Notes: generated by a model not told the origin, from the sequence alone. A stretch of 64,000 bases of DNA from Auanema rhodensis (GCA_964057225.1 OZ059897.1:4712001-4776000), one strand, 5' to 3'; shown: positions 38,260 to 54,054, numbered from the stretch's first letter. Translations and numbers: made by a program.

Positions 38260-39663
38260 AATGTTTTTCAACGAAAAAATCATTTCTTCAGAGTGAAAAT
38301 CGAGGATATAAGTGTGAACATATATCAGTTGATATCTCGGTGCATTTTTAAGCTAACTCAAATCTGATAACACAGATCAACGCAGCTTAAAAATCCGCAT
38401 CGAATGCACTATACTACATTGAGAAACGCTCTATACAAAAATTAGTTATTATCGTTTGAAAAATAATGCATTAGTGTATGTTGAGTTCCCATGTACACTC
38501 AACATTGCTTCCAAAAACATTTTGACAAAAATTTTCCCGAAAAATTTCTAAATAATTTCACAAAAAGTAGATGTTTTTAGATTCCTTTTTTCAAGGCGAA
38601 GACGATGGACAATGTTATGCAACAAAAAAATCATTTCTTCAGGGTTAAAATCGAGGATATAAGTGTGAAAATATATCAGTTGATATCTCGGTGCATTTTT
38701 AAGCTAACTCAAATCTGATAACACAGATCGACGCAGCTTAAAAATCCGCATCGAATGCACTATACTACATTGAGAAACGCTATTCACAAAAATCAGTTAT
38801 GATCGTTTGAAAAATAATGCATTAGTGTATGTTGAGTTCCCATGTACACTCAACATTGCTTCCAAAAACATTTTGACAAAAATTTTCCCGAAAAATTTCT
38901 AAATAATTTCACAAAAAGTAGATGTTTTTAGATTCCTTTTTTCAAGACGAAGACGATGGACAATGTTTTTCAACGAAAAAATCATTTCTTCAGAGTGAAA
39001 ATCGAGGATATAAGTGTGAACATATATCAGTTGATATCTCGGTGCATTTTTAAGCTAACTCAAATCTGATAACACAGATCAACGCAGCTTAAAAATCCGC
39101 ATCGAATGCACTATACTACATTGAGAAACGCTCTATACAAAAATTAGTTATTATCGTTTGAAAAATAATGCATTAGTGTATGTTGAGTTCCCATGTACAC
39201 TCAACATTGCTTCCAAAAACATTTTGACAAAAATTTTCCCGAAAAATTTCTAAATAATTTCACAAAAAGTAGATGTTTTTAGATTCCTTTTTTCAAGGCG
39301 AAGACGATGGACAATGTTATGCAACAAAAAAATCATTTCTTCAGGGTTAAAATCGAGGATATAAGTGTGAAAATATATCAGTTGATATCTCGGTGCATTT
39401 TTAAGCTAACTCAAATCTGATAACACAGATCGACGCAGCTTAAAAATCCGCATCGAATGCACTATACTACATTGAGAAACGCTATTCACAAAAATCAGTT
39501 ATGATCGTTTGAAAAATAATGCATTAGTGTATGTTGAGTTCCCATGTACACTCAACATTGCTTCCAAAAACATTTTGACAAAAATTTTCCCGAAAAATTT
39601 CTAAATAATTTCACAAAAAGTAGATGTTTTTAGATTCCTTTTTTCAAGACGAAGACGATGGAC
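38260..39663. repeat. Two-monomer duplication 1-4 at start of copy 3
   Basis: The pair at 38260 ('gagtg') and 38611 ('gttatgc' with 'gctattcac') is repeated at 38962 and 39313. Copies 1 and 2 have the pair once (352-1053 and 27379-28080). This accounts for the first step in offset, from 108 to 110 monomers. Confidence 0.88.
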
Positions 39664-42120
39664 AATGTTTTTCAACGAAAAAATCATTTCTTCAGGGTGA
39701 AAATCGAGGATATAAGTGTGAACATATATCAGTTGATATCTCGGTGCATTTTTAAGCTAACTCAAATCTGATAACACAGATCAACGCAGCTTAAAAATCC
39801 GCATCGAATGCACTATACTACATTGAGAAACGCTCTATACAAAAATTAGTTATTATCGTTTGAAAAATAATGCATTAGTGTATGTTGAGTTCCCATGTAC
39901 ACTCAACATTGCTTCCAAAAACATTTTGACAAAAAATTTCCCGAAAAATTTCTAAATAATTTCACAAAAAGTAGATGTTTTTAGATTCCTTTTTTCAAGG
40001 CGAAGACGATGGACAATGTTATGCAACAAAAAAATCATTTCTTCAGGGTTAAAATCGAGGATATAAGTGTGAAAATATATCAGTTGATATCTCGGTGCAT
40101 TTTTAAGCTAATTCAAATCTGATAACACAGATCAACGCAGCTTAAAAATCCGCATCGAATGCACTATACTACATTGAGAAACGCTCTATACAAAAATTAG
40201 TTATGATCGTTTGAAAAATAATGCATTAGTGTATGTTGAGTTCCCATGTACACTCAACATTGCTTCCAAAAACATTTTGACAAAAATTTTCCCGAAAAAT
40301 TTCTAAATAATTTGACAAAAAGTAGATGTTTTTAGATTTCTTTTTTCAAGACGAAGACATTGGACAATGTTTTTCAACGAAAAAATCATTTCTTCAGGGT
40401 GAAAATCGAGGATATAAGTGTGAAACTATATCAGTTGATATCTCGGTGCATTTTTAAGCTAACTCAAATCTGATAACACAGATCGACGCAGCTTAAAAAT
40501 TCGCATCGAATGCACTATACTACATTGAGAAACGCTCTATACAAAAATAAGTTATGATCGTTTGAAAAATAATGCATTAGTGTATGTTGAGTTCCCATGT
40601 ACACTCAACATTGCTTCCAAAAACATTTTGACAAAAATTTTCCCGAAAAATTTCTAAATAGTTTCACAAAAAGTAGATGTTTTTAGATTCCTTTTTTCAA
40701 GGCGAAGACATTGGATAATGTTTTTCAACGAAAAAATCATTTCTTCAGGGTGAAAATCGAGAATATAAGTGTGAACCTATATCAGTTGATATCTCGGTGC
40801 ATTTTTAAGCTAGCTCAAATCTGATAACACAGATCGACGCAGCTTAAAAATCCGCATCGAATGCTTTATACTACATTGAGAAACGCTATTCACAAAAATC
40901 AGTTATGATCGTTTGAAAAATAATGCATTAGTGTATGTTGAGTTCCCATGTACACTCAACATTGCTTCCAAAAACATTTTGACAAAAATTTTCCCGAAAA
41001 ATTTCTAAATAATTTCACAAAAAGTAGATGTTTTTAGATTCCTTTTTTCAAGGCGAAGACGATGGACAATGTTATGCAACAAAAAAAACATTTCTTCAGG
41101 GTTAAAATCGAGGATATAAGTGTGAAAATATATCAGTTGATATCTCGGTGCATTTTTAAGCTAACTCAAATCTGATAACACAGATCGACGCAGCTTAAAA
41201 ATCCGCATCGAATGCACTATACTACATTGAGAAACGCTCTATACAAAAATTAGTTATTATCGTTTGAAAAATAATGCATTAGTGTATGTTGAGTTCCCAT
41301 GTACACTCAACATTGCTTCCAAAAACATTTTGACAAAAATTTTCCCGAAAAATTTCTAAATAATTTCACAAAAAGTAGATGTTTTTAGATTCCTTTTTTC
41401 AAGGCGAAGACGATGGACAATGTTATGCAACAAAAAAATCATTTCTTCAGGGTTAAAATCGAGGATATAAGTGTGAAAATATATCAGTTGATATCTCGGT
41501 GCATTTTTAAGCTAATTCAAATCTGATAACACAGATCAACGCAGCTTAAAAATCCGCATCGAATGCACTATACTACATTGAGAAACGCTCTATACAAAAA
41601 TTAGTTATGATCGTTTGAAAAATAATGCATTAGTGTATGTTGAGTTCCCATGTACACTCAACATTGCTTCCAAAAACATTTTGACAAAAATTTTCCCGAA
41701 AAATTTCTAAATAATTTGACAAAAAGTAGATGTTTTTAGATTTCTTTTTTCAAGACGAAGACATTGGACAATGTTTTTCAACGAAAAAATCATTTCTTCA
41801 GGGTGAAAATCGAGGATATAAGTGTGAAACTATATCAGTTGATATCTCGGTGCATTTTTAAGCTAACTCAAATCTGATAACACAGATCGACGCAGCTTAA
41901 AAATTCGCATCGAATGCACTATACTACATTGAGAAACGCTCTATACAAAAATAAGTTATGATCGTTTGAAAAATAATGCATTAGTGTATGTTGAGTTCCC
42001 ATGTACACTCAACATTGCTTCCAAAAACATTTTGACAAAAATTTTCCCGAAAAATTTCTAAATAATTTCACAAAAAGTAGATGTTTTTAGATTCCTTTTT
42101 TCAAGACGAAGACGATGGAC

Positions 42121-45100
42121 AATGTTTTTCAACGAAAAAATCATTTCTTCAGAGTGAAAATCGAGGATATAAGTGTGAACATATATCAGTTGATATCTCG
42201 GTGCATTTTTAAGCTAACTCAAATCTGATAACACAGATCAACGCAGCTTAAAAATCCGCATCGAATGCACTATACTACATTGAGAAACGCTCTATACAAA
42301 AATTAGTTATTATCGTTTGAAAAATAATGCATTAGTGTATGTTGAGTTCCCATGTACACTCAACATTGCTTCCAAAAACATTTTGACAAAAATTTTCCCG
42401 AAAAATTTCTAAATAATTTCACAAAAAGTAGATGTTTTTAGATTTCTTTTTTCAAGACGAAGACATTGGACAATGTTTTTCAACGAAAAAATCATTTCTT
42501 CAGGGTGAAAATCGAGGATATAAGTGTGAAACTATATCAGTTGATATCTCGGTGCATTTTTAAGCTAACTCAAATCTGATAACACAGATCGACGCAGCTT
42601 AAAAATTCGCATCGAATGCACTATACTACATTGAGAAACGCTCTATACAAAAATAAGTTATGATCGTTTGAAAAATAATGCATTAGTGTATGTTGAGTTC
42701 CCATGTACACTCAACATTGCTTCCAAAAACATTTTGACAAAAATTTTCCCGAAAAATTTCTAAATAATTTCACAAAAAGTAGATGTTTTTAGATTGCTTT
42801 TTTCAAGACGAAGACGATGGACAATGTTTTTCAACGAAAAAATCATTTCTTCAGAGTGAAAATCGAGGATATAAGTGTGAACATATATCAGTTGATATCT
42901 CGGTGCATTTTTAAGCTAACTCAAATCTGATAACACAGATCAACGCAGCTTAAAAATTCGCATCGAATGCACTATACTACATTGAGAAACGCTCTATACA
43001 AAAATTAGTTATTATCGTTTGAAAAATAATGCATTAGTGTATGTTGAGTTCCCATGTACACTCAACATTGCTTCCAAAAACATTTTGACAAAAATTTTCC
43101 CGAAAAATTTCTAAATAATTTCACAAAAAGTAGATGTTTTTAGATTCCTTTTTTCAAGGCGAAGACGATGGACAATGTTATGCAACAAAAAAATCATTTC
43201 TTCAGGGTTAAAATCGAGGATATAAGTGTGAAAATATATCAGTTGATATCTCGGTGCATTTTTAAGCTAATTCAAATCTGATAACACAGATCAACGCAGC
43301 TTAAAAATCCGCATCGAATGCACTATACTACATTGAGAAACGCTCTATACAAAAATTAGTTATGATCGTTTGAAAAATAATGCATTAGTGTATGTTGAGT
43401 TCCCATGTACACTCAACATTGCTTCCAAAAACATTTTGACAAAAATTTTCCCGAAAAATTTCTAAATAATTTGACAAAAAGTAGATGTTTTTAGATTCCT
43501 TTTTTCAAGACGAAGACATTGGACAATGTTTTTCAACGAAAAAATCATTTCTTCAGGGTGAAAATCGAGGATATAAGTGTGAAACTATATCAGTTGATAT
43601 CTCGGTGCATTTTTAAGCTAACTCAAATCTGATAACACAGATCGACGCAGCTTAAAAATTCGCATCGAATGCACTATACTACATTGAGAAACGCTCTATA
43701 CAAAAATAAGTTATGATCGTTTGAAAAATAATGCATTAGTGTATGTTGAGTTCCCATGTACACTCAACATTGCTTCCAAAAACATTTTGACAAAAATTTT
43801 CCCGAAACATTTCTAAATAATTTCACAAAAAGTAGATGTTTTTGAATTCCTTTTTTCAAGGCGAAGACATTGGACAATGTTTTTCAACGAAAAAATCATT
43901 TCTTCAAGGTGAAAATCGAGGATATAAGTGTGAACATATATCAGTTGATATCTCGGTGCATTTTTAAGCTAACTCAAATCTGATAACACAGATCGACGCA
44001 GCTTAAAAATCCGCATCGAATGCACTATACTACATTGAGAAACGCTCTATACAAAAATTAGTTATGATCGTTTGAAAAATAATGCATTAGTGTATGTTGA
44101 GTTCCCATGTACACTCAACATTGCTTCCAAAAACATTTTGACAAAAATTTTCCCGAAAAATTTCTAAATAATTTCACAAAAAGTAGATGTTTTTAGATTT
44201 CTTTTATCAAGACGAAGACGATGGACAATGGTTTTCAACGAAAAAATCATTTCTTCAGGGTTAAAATCGAGGATATAAGTGTGAAACTATATCAGTTGAT
44301 ATCTCGGTGCATTTTTAAGCTAACTCAAATCTGATAACACAGATCAACGCAGCTTAAAAATTCGCATCGAATGCACTATACTACATTGAGAAACGCTCTA
44401 TACAAAAATTAGTTATTATCGTTTGAAAAATAATGCATTAGTGTATGCTGAGTTCCCATGTACACTCAACATTGCTTCCAAAAACATTTTGACAAAAATT
44501 TTCCCGAAAAATTTCTAAATAATTTCACAAAAAGTAAATGTTTTTAGATTTCTTTTTTCAAGGCGAAGACATTGGACAATGTTTTTCAACGAAAAAATCA
44601 TTTCTTCAGGGTGAAAATCGAGGATATAAGTGTGAACATATATCAGTTGATATCTCGGTGCATTTTTAAGCTAACTCAAATCTGATAACACAGATCAACG
44701 CAGCTTAAAAATCCGCATCGAATGCACTATACTACATTGAGAAACGCTCTATACAAAAATTAGTTATTATCGTTTGAAAAATAATGCATTAGTGTATGTT
44801 GAGTTCCCATGTACACTCAACATTGCTTCCAAAAACATTTTGACAAAAATTTTCCCGAAAAATTTCTAAATAATTTCACAAAAAGTAGATGTTTTTAGAT
44901 TTCTTTTTTCAAAGCGAAGACATTGGACAATGTTTTTCAACGAAAAAATCATTTCTTCAGGGTGAAAATCGAGGATATAAGTGTGAACATATATCAGTTG
45001 ATATCTCGGTGCATTTTTAAGCTAACTCAAATCTGATAACACAGATCAACGCAGCTTAAAAATCCGCATCGAATGCACTATACTACATTGAGAAACGCTC

Positions 45101-48100
45101 TATACAAAAATTAGTTATTATCGTTTGAAAAATAATGCATTAGTGTATGCTGAGTTCCCATGTACACTCAACATTGCTTCCAAAAACATTTTGACAAAAA
45201 TTTTCCCGAAAAATTTCTAAATAATTTCACAAAAAGTAGATGTTTTTAGATTCCTTTTTTCAAGACGAAGACGATGGACAATGTTTTTCAACGAAAAAAT
45301 CATTTCTTCAGAGTGAAAATCGAGGATATAAGTGTGAACATATATCAGTTGATATCTCGGTGCATTTTTAAGCTAACTCAAATCTGATAACACAGATCAA
45401 CGCAGCTTAAAAATCCGCATCGAATGCACTATACTACATTGAGAAACGCTCTATACAAAAATTAGTTATTATCGTTTGAAAAATAATGCATTAGTGTATG
45501 TTGAGTTCCCATGTACACTCAACATTGCTTCCAAAAACATTTTGACAAAAATTTTCCCGAAAAATTTCTAAATAATTTCACAAAAAGTAGATGTTTTTAG
45601 ATTTCTTTTTTCAAGACGAAGACATTGGACAATGTTTTTCAACGAAAAAATCATTTCTTCAGGGTGAAAATCGAGGATATAAGTGTGAAACTATATCAGT
45701 TGATATCTCGGTGCATTTTTAAGCTAACTCAAATCTGATAACACAGATCGACGCAGCTTAAAAATTCGCATCGAATGCACTATACTACATTGAGAAACGC
45801 TCTATACAAAAATAAGTTATGATCGTTTGAAAAATAATGCATTAGTGTATGTTGAGTTCCCATGTACACTCAACATTGCTTCCAAAAACATTTTGACAAA
45901 AATTTTCCCGAAAAATTTCTAAATAATTTCACAAAAAGTAGATGTTTTTAGATTGCTTTTTTCAAGACGAAGACGATGGACAATGTTTTTCAACGAAAAA
46001 ATCATTTCTTCAGAGTGAAAATCGAGGATATAAGTGTGAACATATATCAGTTGATATCTCGGTGCATTTTTAAGCTAACTCAAATCTGATAACACAGATC
46101 AACGCAGCTTAAAAATCCGCATCGAATGCACTATACTACATTGAGAAACGCTCTATACAAAAATTAGTTATTATCGTTTGAAAAATAATGCATTAGTGTA
46201 TGTTGAGTTCCCATGTACACTCAACATTGCTTCCAAAAACATTTTGACAAAAATTTTCCCGAAAAATTTCTAAATAATTTCACAAAAAGTAGATGTTTTT
46301 AGATTCCTTTTTTCAAGGCGAAGACGATGGACAATGTTATGCAACAAAAAAATCATTTCTTCAGGGTTAAAATCGAGGATATAAGTGTGAAAATATATCA
46401 GTTGATATCTCGGTGCATTTTTAAGCTAATTCAAATCTGATAACACAGATCAACGCAGCTTAAAAATCCGCATCGAATGCACTATACTACATTGAGAAAC
46501 GCTCTATACAAAAATTAGTTATGATCGTTTGAAAAATAATGCATTAGTGTATGTTGAGTTCCCATGTACACTCAACATTGCTTCCAAAAACATTTTGACA
46601 AAAATTTTCCCGAAAAATTTCTAAATAATTTGACAAAAAGTAGATGTTTTTAGATTCCTTTTTTCAAGACGAAGACATTGGACAATGTTTTTCAACGAAA
46701 AAATCATTTCTTCAGGGTGAAAATCGAGGATATAAGTGTGAAACTATATCAGTTGATATCTCGGTGCATTTTTAAGCTAACTCAAATCTGATAACACAGA
46801 TCGACGCAGCTTAAAAATTCGCATCGAATGCACTATACTACATTGAGAAACGCTCTATACAAAAATAAGTTATGATCGTTTGAAAAATAATGCATTAGTG
46901 TATGTTGAGTTCCCATGTACACTCAACATTGCTTCCAAAAACATTTTGACAAAAATTTTCCCGAAACATTTCTAAATAATTTCACAAAAAGTAGATGTTT
47001 TTGAATTCCTTTTTTCAAGGCGAAGACATTGGACAATGTTTTTCAACGAAAAAATCATTTCTTCAAGGTGAAAATCGAGGATATAAGTGTGAACATATAT
47101 CAGTTGATATCTCGGTGCATTTTTAAGCTAACTCAAATCTGATAACACAGATCGACGCAGCTTAAAAATCCGCATCGAATGCACTATACTACATTGAGAA
47201 ACGCTCTATACAAAAATTAGTTATGATCGTTTGAAAAATAATGCATTAGTGTATGTTGAGTTCCCATGTACACTCAACATTGCTTCCAAAAACATTTTGA
47301 CAAAAATTTTCCCGAAAAATTTCTAAATAATTTCACAAAAAGTAGATGTTTTTAGATTTCTTTTATCAAGACGAAGACGATGGACAATGGTTTTCAACGA
47401 AAAAATCATTTCTTCAGGGTTAAAATCGAGGATATAAGTGTGAAACTATATCAGTTGATATCTCGGTGCATTTTTAAGCTAACTCAAATCTGATAACACA
47501 GATCAACGCAGCTTAAAAATTCGCATCGAATGCACTATACTACATTGAGAAACGCTCTATACAAAAATTAGTTATTATCGTTTGAAAAATAATGCATTAG
47601 TGTATGCTGAGTTCCCATGTACACTCAACATTGCTTCCAAAAACATTTTGACAAAAATTTTCCCGAAAAATTTCTAAATAATTTCACAAAAAGTAAATGT
47701 TTTTAGATTTCTTTTTTCAAGGCGAAGACATTGGACAATGTTTTTCAACGAAAAAATCATTTCTTCAGGGTGAAAATCGAGGATATAAGTGTGAACATAT
47801 ATCAGTTGATATCTCGGTGCATTTTTAAGCTAACTCAAATCTGATAACACAGATCAACGCAGCTTAAAAATCCGCATCGAATGCACTATACTACATTGAG
47901 AAACGCTCTATACAAAAATTAGTTATTATCGTTTGAAAAATAATGCATTAGTGTATGTTGAGTTCCCATGTACACTCAACATTGCTTCCAAAAACATTTT
48001 GACAAAAATTTTCCCGAAAAATTTCTAAATAATTTCACAAAAAGTAGATGTTTTTAGATTTCTTTTTTCAAAGCGAAGACATTGGACAATGTTTTTCAAC

Positions 48101-48438
48101 GAAAAAATCATTTCTTCAGGGTGAAAATCGAGGATATAAGTGTGAACATATATCAGTTGATATCTCGGTGCATTTTTAAGCTAACTCAAATCTGATAACA
48201 CAGATCAACGCAGCTTAAAAATCCGCATCGAATGCACTATACTACATTGAGAAACGCTCTATACAAAAATTAGTTATTATCGTTTGAAAAATAATGCATT
48301 AGTGTATGCTGAGTTCCCATGTACACTCAACATTGCTTCCAAAAACATTTTGACAAAAATTTTCCCGAAAAATTTCTAAATAGTTTCACAAAAAGTAGAT
48401 GTTTTTAGATTCCTTTTTTCAAGGCGAAGACATTGGAT
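42121..48438. repeat. Nine-monomer duplication (3159 bp, two copies)
   Basis: The series 1-3-1-4-3-6-7-2-8 at 42121-45279 is repeated at 45280-48438, with 'agattgc' in the second member of both (42472, 45631) and 'gaaacattt' with 'gaattcc' in the fifth. The last member of the first round (44929) is a hybrid that returns to the beginning of the series. The copy at 42823 has a private C to T at position 136 that its partner at 45982 lacks. Confidence 0.9.
44929..45279. repeat. Hybrid monomer closing the nine-monomer duplication
   Basis: It is type 8 through 'tgctgag' at 222, then lacks the usual G at 296 and ends with 'agattcc' and 'aagacgaagacgatgg', the tail that normally precedes a 'gagtg' copy. 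The junction is between positions 222 and 296. It marks where the nine-monomer segment was joined back to its own start. Confidence 0.82.
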
Positions 48439-51246
48439 AATGTTTTTCAACGAAAAAATCATTTCTTCAGGGTGAAAATCGAGAATATAAGTGTGAACCT
48501 ATATCAGTTGATATCTCGGTGCATTTTTAAGCTAGCTCAAATCTGATAACACAGATCGACGCAGCTTAAAAATCCGCATCGAATGCACTATACTACATTG
48601 AGAAACGCTCTTTACAAAAATTAGTTATGATCGTTTGAAAAATAATGCATTAGTGTATGTTGAGTTCCCATGTACACTCAACATTGCTTCCAAAAACATT
48701 TTGACAAAAATTTTCCCGAAAAATTTCTAAATAATTTCACAAAAAGTAGATGTTTTTAGATTTCTTTTATCAAGACGAAGACGATGGACAATGGTTTTCA
48801 ACGAAAAAATCATTTCTTCAGGGTTAAAATCGAGGATATAAGTGTGAAACTATATCAGTTGATATCTCGGTGCATTTTTAAGCTAACTCAAATCTGATAA
48901 CACAGATCAACGCAGCTTAAAAATTCGCATCGAATGCACTATACTACATTGAGAAACGCTATTTACAAAAATCAGTTATGATCGTTTGAAAAATAATGCA
49001 TTAGTGTATGTTGAGTTCCCATGTACACTCAACATTGCTTCCAAAAACATTTTGACAAAAATTTTCCCGAAAAATTTCTAAATAATTTCACAAAAAGTAG
49101 ATGTTTTTAGATTCCTTTTTTCAAGGCGAAGACGATGGACAATGTTATGCAACAAAAAAATCATTTCTTCAGGGTTAAAATCGAGGATATAAGTGTGAAA
49201 ATATATCAGTTGATATCTCGGTGCATTTTTAAGCTAATTCAAATCTGATAACACAGATCAACGCAGCTTAAAAATCCGCATCGAATGCACTATACTACAT
49301 TGAGAAACGCTCTATACAAAAATTAGTTATGATCGTTTGAAAAATAATGCATTAGTGTATGTTGAGTTCCCATGTACACTCAACATTGCTTCCAAAAACA
49401 TTTTGACAAAAATTTTCCCGAAAAATTTCTAAATAATTTGACAAAAAGTAGATGTTTTTAGATTCCTTTTTTCAAGACGAAGACATTGGACAATGTTTTT
49501 CAACGAAAAAATCATTTCTTCAGGGTGAAAATCGAGGATATAAGTGTGAAACTATATCAGTTGATATCTCGGTGCATTTTTAAGCTAACTCAAATCTGAT
49601 AACACAGATCGACGCAGCTTAAAAATTCGCATCGAATGCACTATACTACATTGAGAAACGCTCTATACAAAAATAAGTTATGATCGTTTGAAAAATAATG
49701 CATTAGTGTATGTTGAGTTCCCATGTACACTCAACATTGCTTCCAAAAACATTTTGACAAAAATTTTCCCGAAACATTTCTAAATAATTTCACAAAAAGT
49801 AGATGTTTTTGAATTCCTTTTTTCAAGGCGAAGACATTGGACAATGTTTTTCAACGAAAAAATCATTTCTTCAAGGTGAAAATCGAGGATATAAGTGTGA
49901 ACATATATCAGTTGATATCTCGGTGCATTTTTAAGCTAACTCAAATCTGATAACACAGATCGACGCAGCTTAAAAATCCGCATCGAATGCACTATACTAC
50001 ATTGAGAAACGCTCTATACAAAAATTAGTTATGATCGTTTGAAAAATAATGCATTAGTGTATGTTGAGTTCCCATGTACACTCAACATTGCTTCCAAAAA
50101 CATTTTGACAAAAATTTTCCCGAAAAATTTCTAAATAATTTCACAAAAAGTAGATGTTTTTAGATTTCTTTTATCAAGACGAAGACGATGGACAATGGTT
50201 TTCAACGAAAAAATCATTTCTTCAGGGTTAAAATCGAGGATATAAGTGTGAAACTATATCAGTTGATATCTCGGTGCATTTTTAAGCTAACTCAAATCTG
50301 ATAACACAGATCAACGCAGCTTAAAAATTCGCATCGAATGCACTATACTACATTGAGACACGCTCTATACAAAAATTAGTTATTATCGTTTGAAAAATAA
50401 TGCATTAGTGTATGCTGAGTTCCCATGTACACTCAACATTGCTTCCAAAAACATTTTGACAAAAATTTTCCCGAAAAATTTCTAAATAATTTCACAAAAA
50501 GTAAATGTTTTTAGATTTCTTTTTTCAAGGCGAAGACATTGGACAATGTTTTTCAACGAAAAAATCATTTCTTCAGGGTGAAAATCGAGGATATAAGTGT
50601 GAACATATATCAGTTGATATCTCGGTGCATTTTTAAGCTAACTCAAATCTGATAACACAGATCAACGCAGCTTAAAAATCCGCATCGAATGCACTATACT
50701 ACATTGAGAAACGCTCTATACAAAAATTAGTTATTATCGTTTGAAAAATAATGCATTAGTGTATGTTGAGTTCCCATGTACACTCAACATTGCTTCCAAA
50801 AACATTTTGACAAAAATTTTCCCGAAAAATTTCTAAATAATTTCACAAAAAGTAGATGTTTTTAGATTTCTTTTTTCAAAGCGAAGACATTGGACAATGT
50901 TTTTCAACGAAAAAATCATTTCTTCAGGGTGAAAATCGAGGATATAAGTGTGAACATATATCAGTTGATATCTCGGTGCATTTTTAAGCTAACTCAAATC
51001 TGATAACACAGATCAACGCAGCTTAAAAATCCGCATCGAATGCACTATACTACATTGAGAAACGCTCTATACAAAAATTAGTTATTATCGTTTGAAAAAT
51101 AATGCATTAGTGTATGCTGAGTTCCCATGTACACTCAACATTGCTTCCAAAAACATTTTGACAAAAATTTTCCCGAAAAATTTCTAAATAGTTTCACAAA
51201 AAGTAGATGTTTTTAGATTCCTTTTTTCAAGGCGAAGACATTGGAT

Positions 51247-54054
51247 AATGTTTTTCAACGAAAAAATCATTTCTTCAGGGTGAAAATCGAGAATATAAGT
51301 GTGAACCTATATCAGTTGATATCTCGGTGCATTTTTAAGCTAGCTCAAATCTGATAACACAGATCGACGCAGCTTAAAAATCCGCATCGAATGCACTATA
51401 CTACATTGAGAAACGCTCTTTACAAAAATTAGTTATGATCGTTTGAAAAATAACGCATTAGTGTATGTTGAGTTCCCATGTACACTCAACATTGCTTCCA
51501 AAAACATTTTGACAAAAATTTTCCCGAAAAATTTCTAAATAATTTCACAAAAAGTAGATGTTTTTAGATTTCTTTTATCAAGACGAAGACGATGGACAAT
51601 GGTTTTCAACGAAAAAATCATTTCTTCAGGGTTAAAATCGAGGATATAAGTGTGAAACTATATCAGTTGATATCTCGGTGCATTTTTAAGCTAACTCAAA
51701 TCTGATAACACAGATCAACGCAGCTTAAAAATTCGCATCGAATGCACTATACTACATTGAGAAACGCTCTATACAAAAATTAGTTATTATCGTTTGAAAA
51801 ATAATGCATTAGTGTATGCTGAGTTCCCATGTACACTCAACATTGCTTCCAAAAACATTTTGACAAAAATTTTCCCGAAAAATTTCTAAATAATTTCACA
51901 AAAAGTAAATGTTTTTAGATTTCTTTTTTCAAGGCGAAGACATTGGACAATGTTTTTCAACGAAAAAATCATTTCTTCAGGGTGAAAATCGAGGATATAA
52001 GTGTGAACATATATCAGTTGATATCTCGGTGCATTTTTAAGCTAACTCAAATCTGATAACACAGATCAACGCAGCTTAAAAATCCGCATCGAATGCACTA
52101 TACTACATTGAGAAACGCTCTATACAAAAATTAGTTATTATCGTTTGAAAAATAATGCATTAGTGTATGTTGAGTTCCCATGTACACTCAACATTGCTTC
52201 CAAAAACATTTTGACAAAAATTTTCCCGAAAAATTTCTAAATAATTTCACAAAAAGTAGATGTTTTTAGATTTCTTTTTTCAAAGCGAAGACATTGGACA
52301 ATGTTTTTCAACGAAAAAATCATTTCTTCAGGGTGAAAATCGAGGATATAAGTGTGAACATATATCAGTTGATATCTCGGTGCATTTTTAAGCTAACTCA
52401 AATCTGATAACACAGATCAACGCAGCTTAAAAATCCGCATCGAATGCACTATACTACATTGAGAAACGCTCTATACAAAAATTAGTTATTATCGTTTGAA
52501 AAATAATGCATTAGTGTATGCTGAGTTCCCATGTACACTCAACATTGCTTCCAAAAACATTTTGACAAAAATTTTCCCGAAAAATTTCTAAATAGTTTCA
52601 CAAAAAGTAGATGTTTTTAGATTCCTTTTTTCAAGGCGAAGACATTGGATAATGTTTTTCAACGAAAAAATCATTTCTTCAGGGTGAAAATCGAGAATAT
52701 AAGTGTGAACCTATATCAGTTGATATCTCGGTGCATTTTTAAGCTAGCTCAAATCTGATAACACAGATCGACGCAGCTTAAAAATCCGCATCGAATGCAC
52801 TATACTACATTGAGAAACGCTCTTTACAAAAATTAGTTATGATCGTTTGAAAAATAATGCATTAGTGTATGTTGAGTTCCCATGTACACTCAACATTGCT
52901 TCCAAAAACATTTTGACAAAAATTTTCCCGAAAAATTTCTAAATAATTTCACAAAAAGTAGATGTTTTTAGATTTCTTTTATCAAGACGAAGACGATGGA
53001 CAATGGTTTTCAACGAAAAAATCATTTCTTCAGGGTTAAAATCGAGGATATAAGTGTGAAACTATATCAGTTGATATCTCGGTGCATTTTTAAGCTAACT
53101 CAAATCTGATAACACAGATCAACGCAGCTTAAAAATTCGCATCGAATGCACTATACTACATTGAGAAACGCTCTATACAAAAATTAGTTATTATCGTTTG
53201 AAAAATAATGCATTAGTGTATGCTGAGTTCCCATGTACACTCAACATTGCTTCCAAAAACATTTTGACAAAAATTTTCCCGAAAAATTTCTAAATAATTT
53301 CACAAAAAGTAAATGTTTTTAGATTTCTTTTTTCAAGGCGAAGACATTGGACAATGTTTTTCAACGAAAAAATCATTTCTTCAGGGTGAAAATCGAGGAT
53401 ATAAGTGTGAACATATATCAGTTGATATCTCGGTGCATTTTTAAGCTAACTCAAATCTGATAACACAGATCAACGCAGCTTAAAAATCCGCATCGAATGC
53501 ACTATACTACATTGAGAAACGCTCTATACAAAAATTAGTTATTATCGTTTGAAAAATAATGCATTAGTGTATGTTGAGTTCCCATGTACACTCAACATTG
53601 CTTCCAAAAACATTTTGACAAAAATTTTCCCGAAAAATTTCTAAATAATTTCACAAAAAGTAGATGTTTTTAGATTTCTTTTTTCAAAGCGAAGACATTG
53701 GACAATGTTTTTCAACGAAAAAATCATTTCTTCAGGGTGAAAATCGAGGATATAAGTGTGAACATATATCAGTTGATATCTCGGTGCATTTTTAAGCTAA
53801 CTCAAATCTGATAACACAGATCAACGCAGCTTAAAAATCCGCATCGAATGCACTATACTACATTGAGAAACGCTCTATACAAAAATTAGTTATTATCGTT
53901 TGAAAAATAATGCATTAGTGTATGCTGAGTTCCCATGTACACTCAACATTGCTTCCAAAAACATTTTGACAAAAATTTTCCCGAAAAATTTCTAAATAGT
54001 TTCACAAAAAGTAGATGTTTTTAGATTCCTTTTTTCAAGGCGAAGACATTGGAT
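51247..54054. repeat. Four-monomer higher-order repeat 5-7-2-8 in copy 3
   Basis: Two complete rounds of 'gataatg', 'aatggtttt', basic and 'tgctgag' monomers start at 51247 and 52651, and a third begins at 54055. It corresponds to 9127-11583 in copy 1. The 54055 copy is unusual: 'ctaactc' instead of 'ctagctc', and 'aaaaggtc' in place of 'aaacgctc' (two adjacent-site changes). The 51247 copy has T to C at position 208. Confidence 0.88.
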
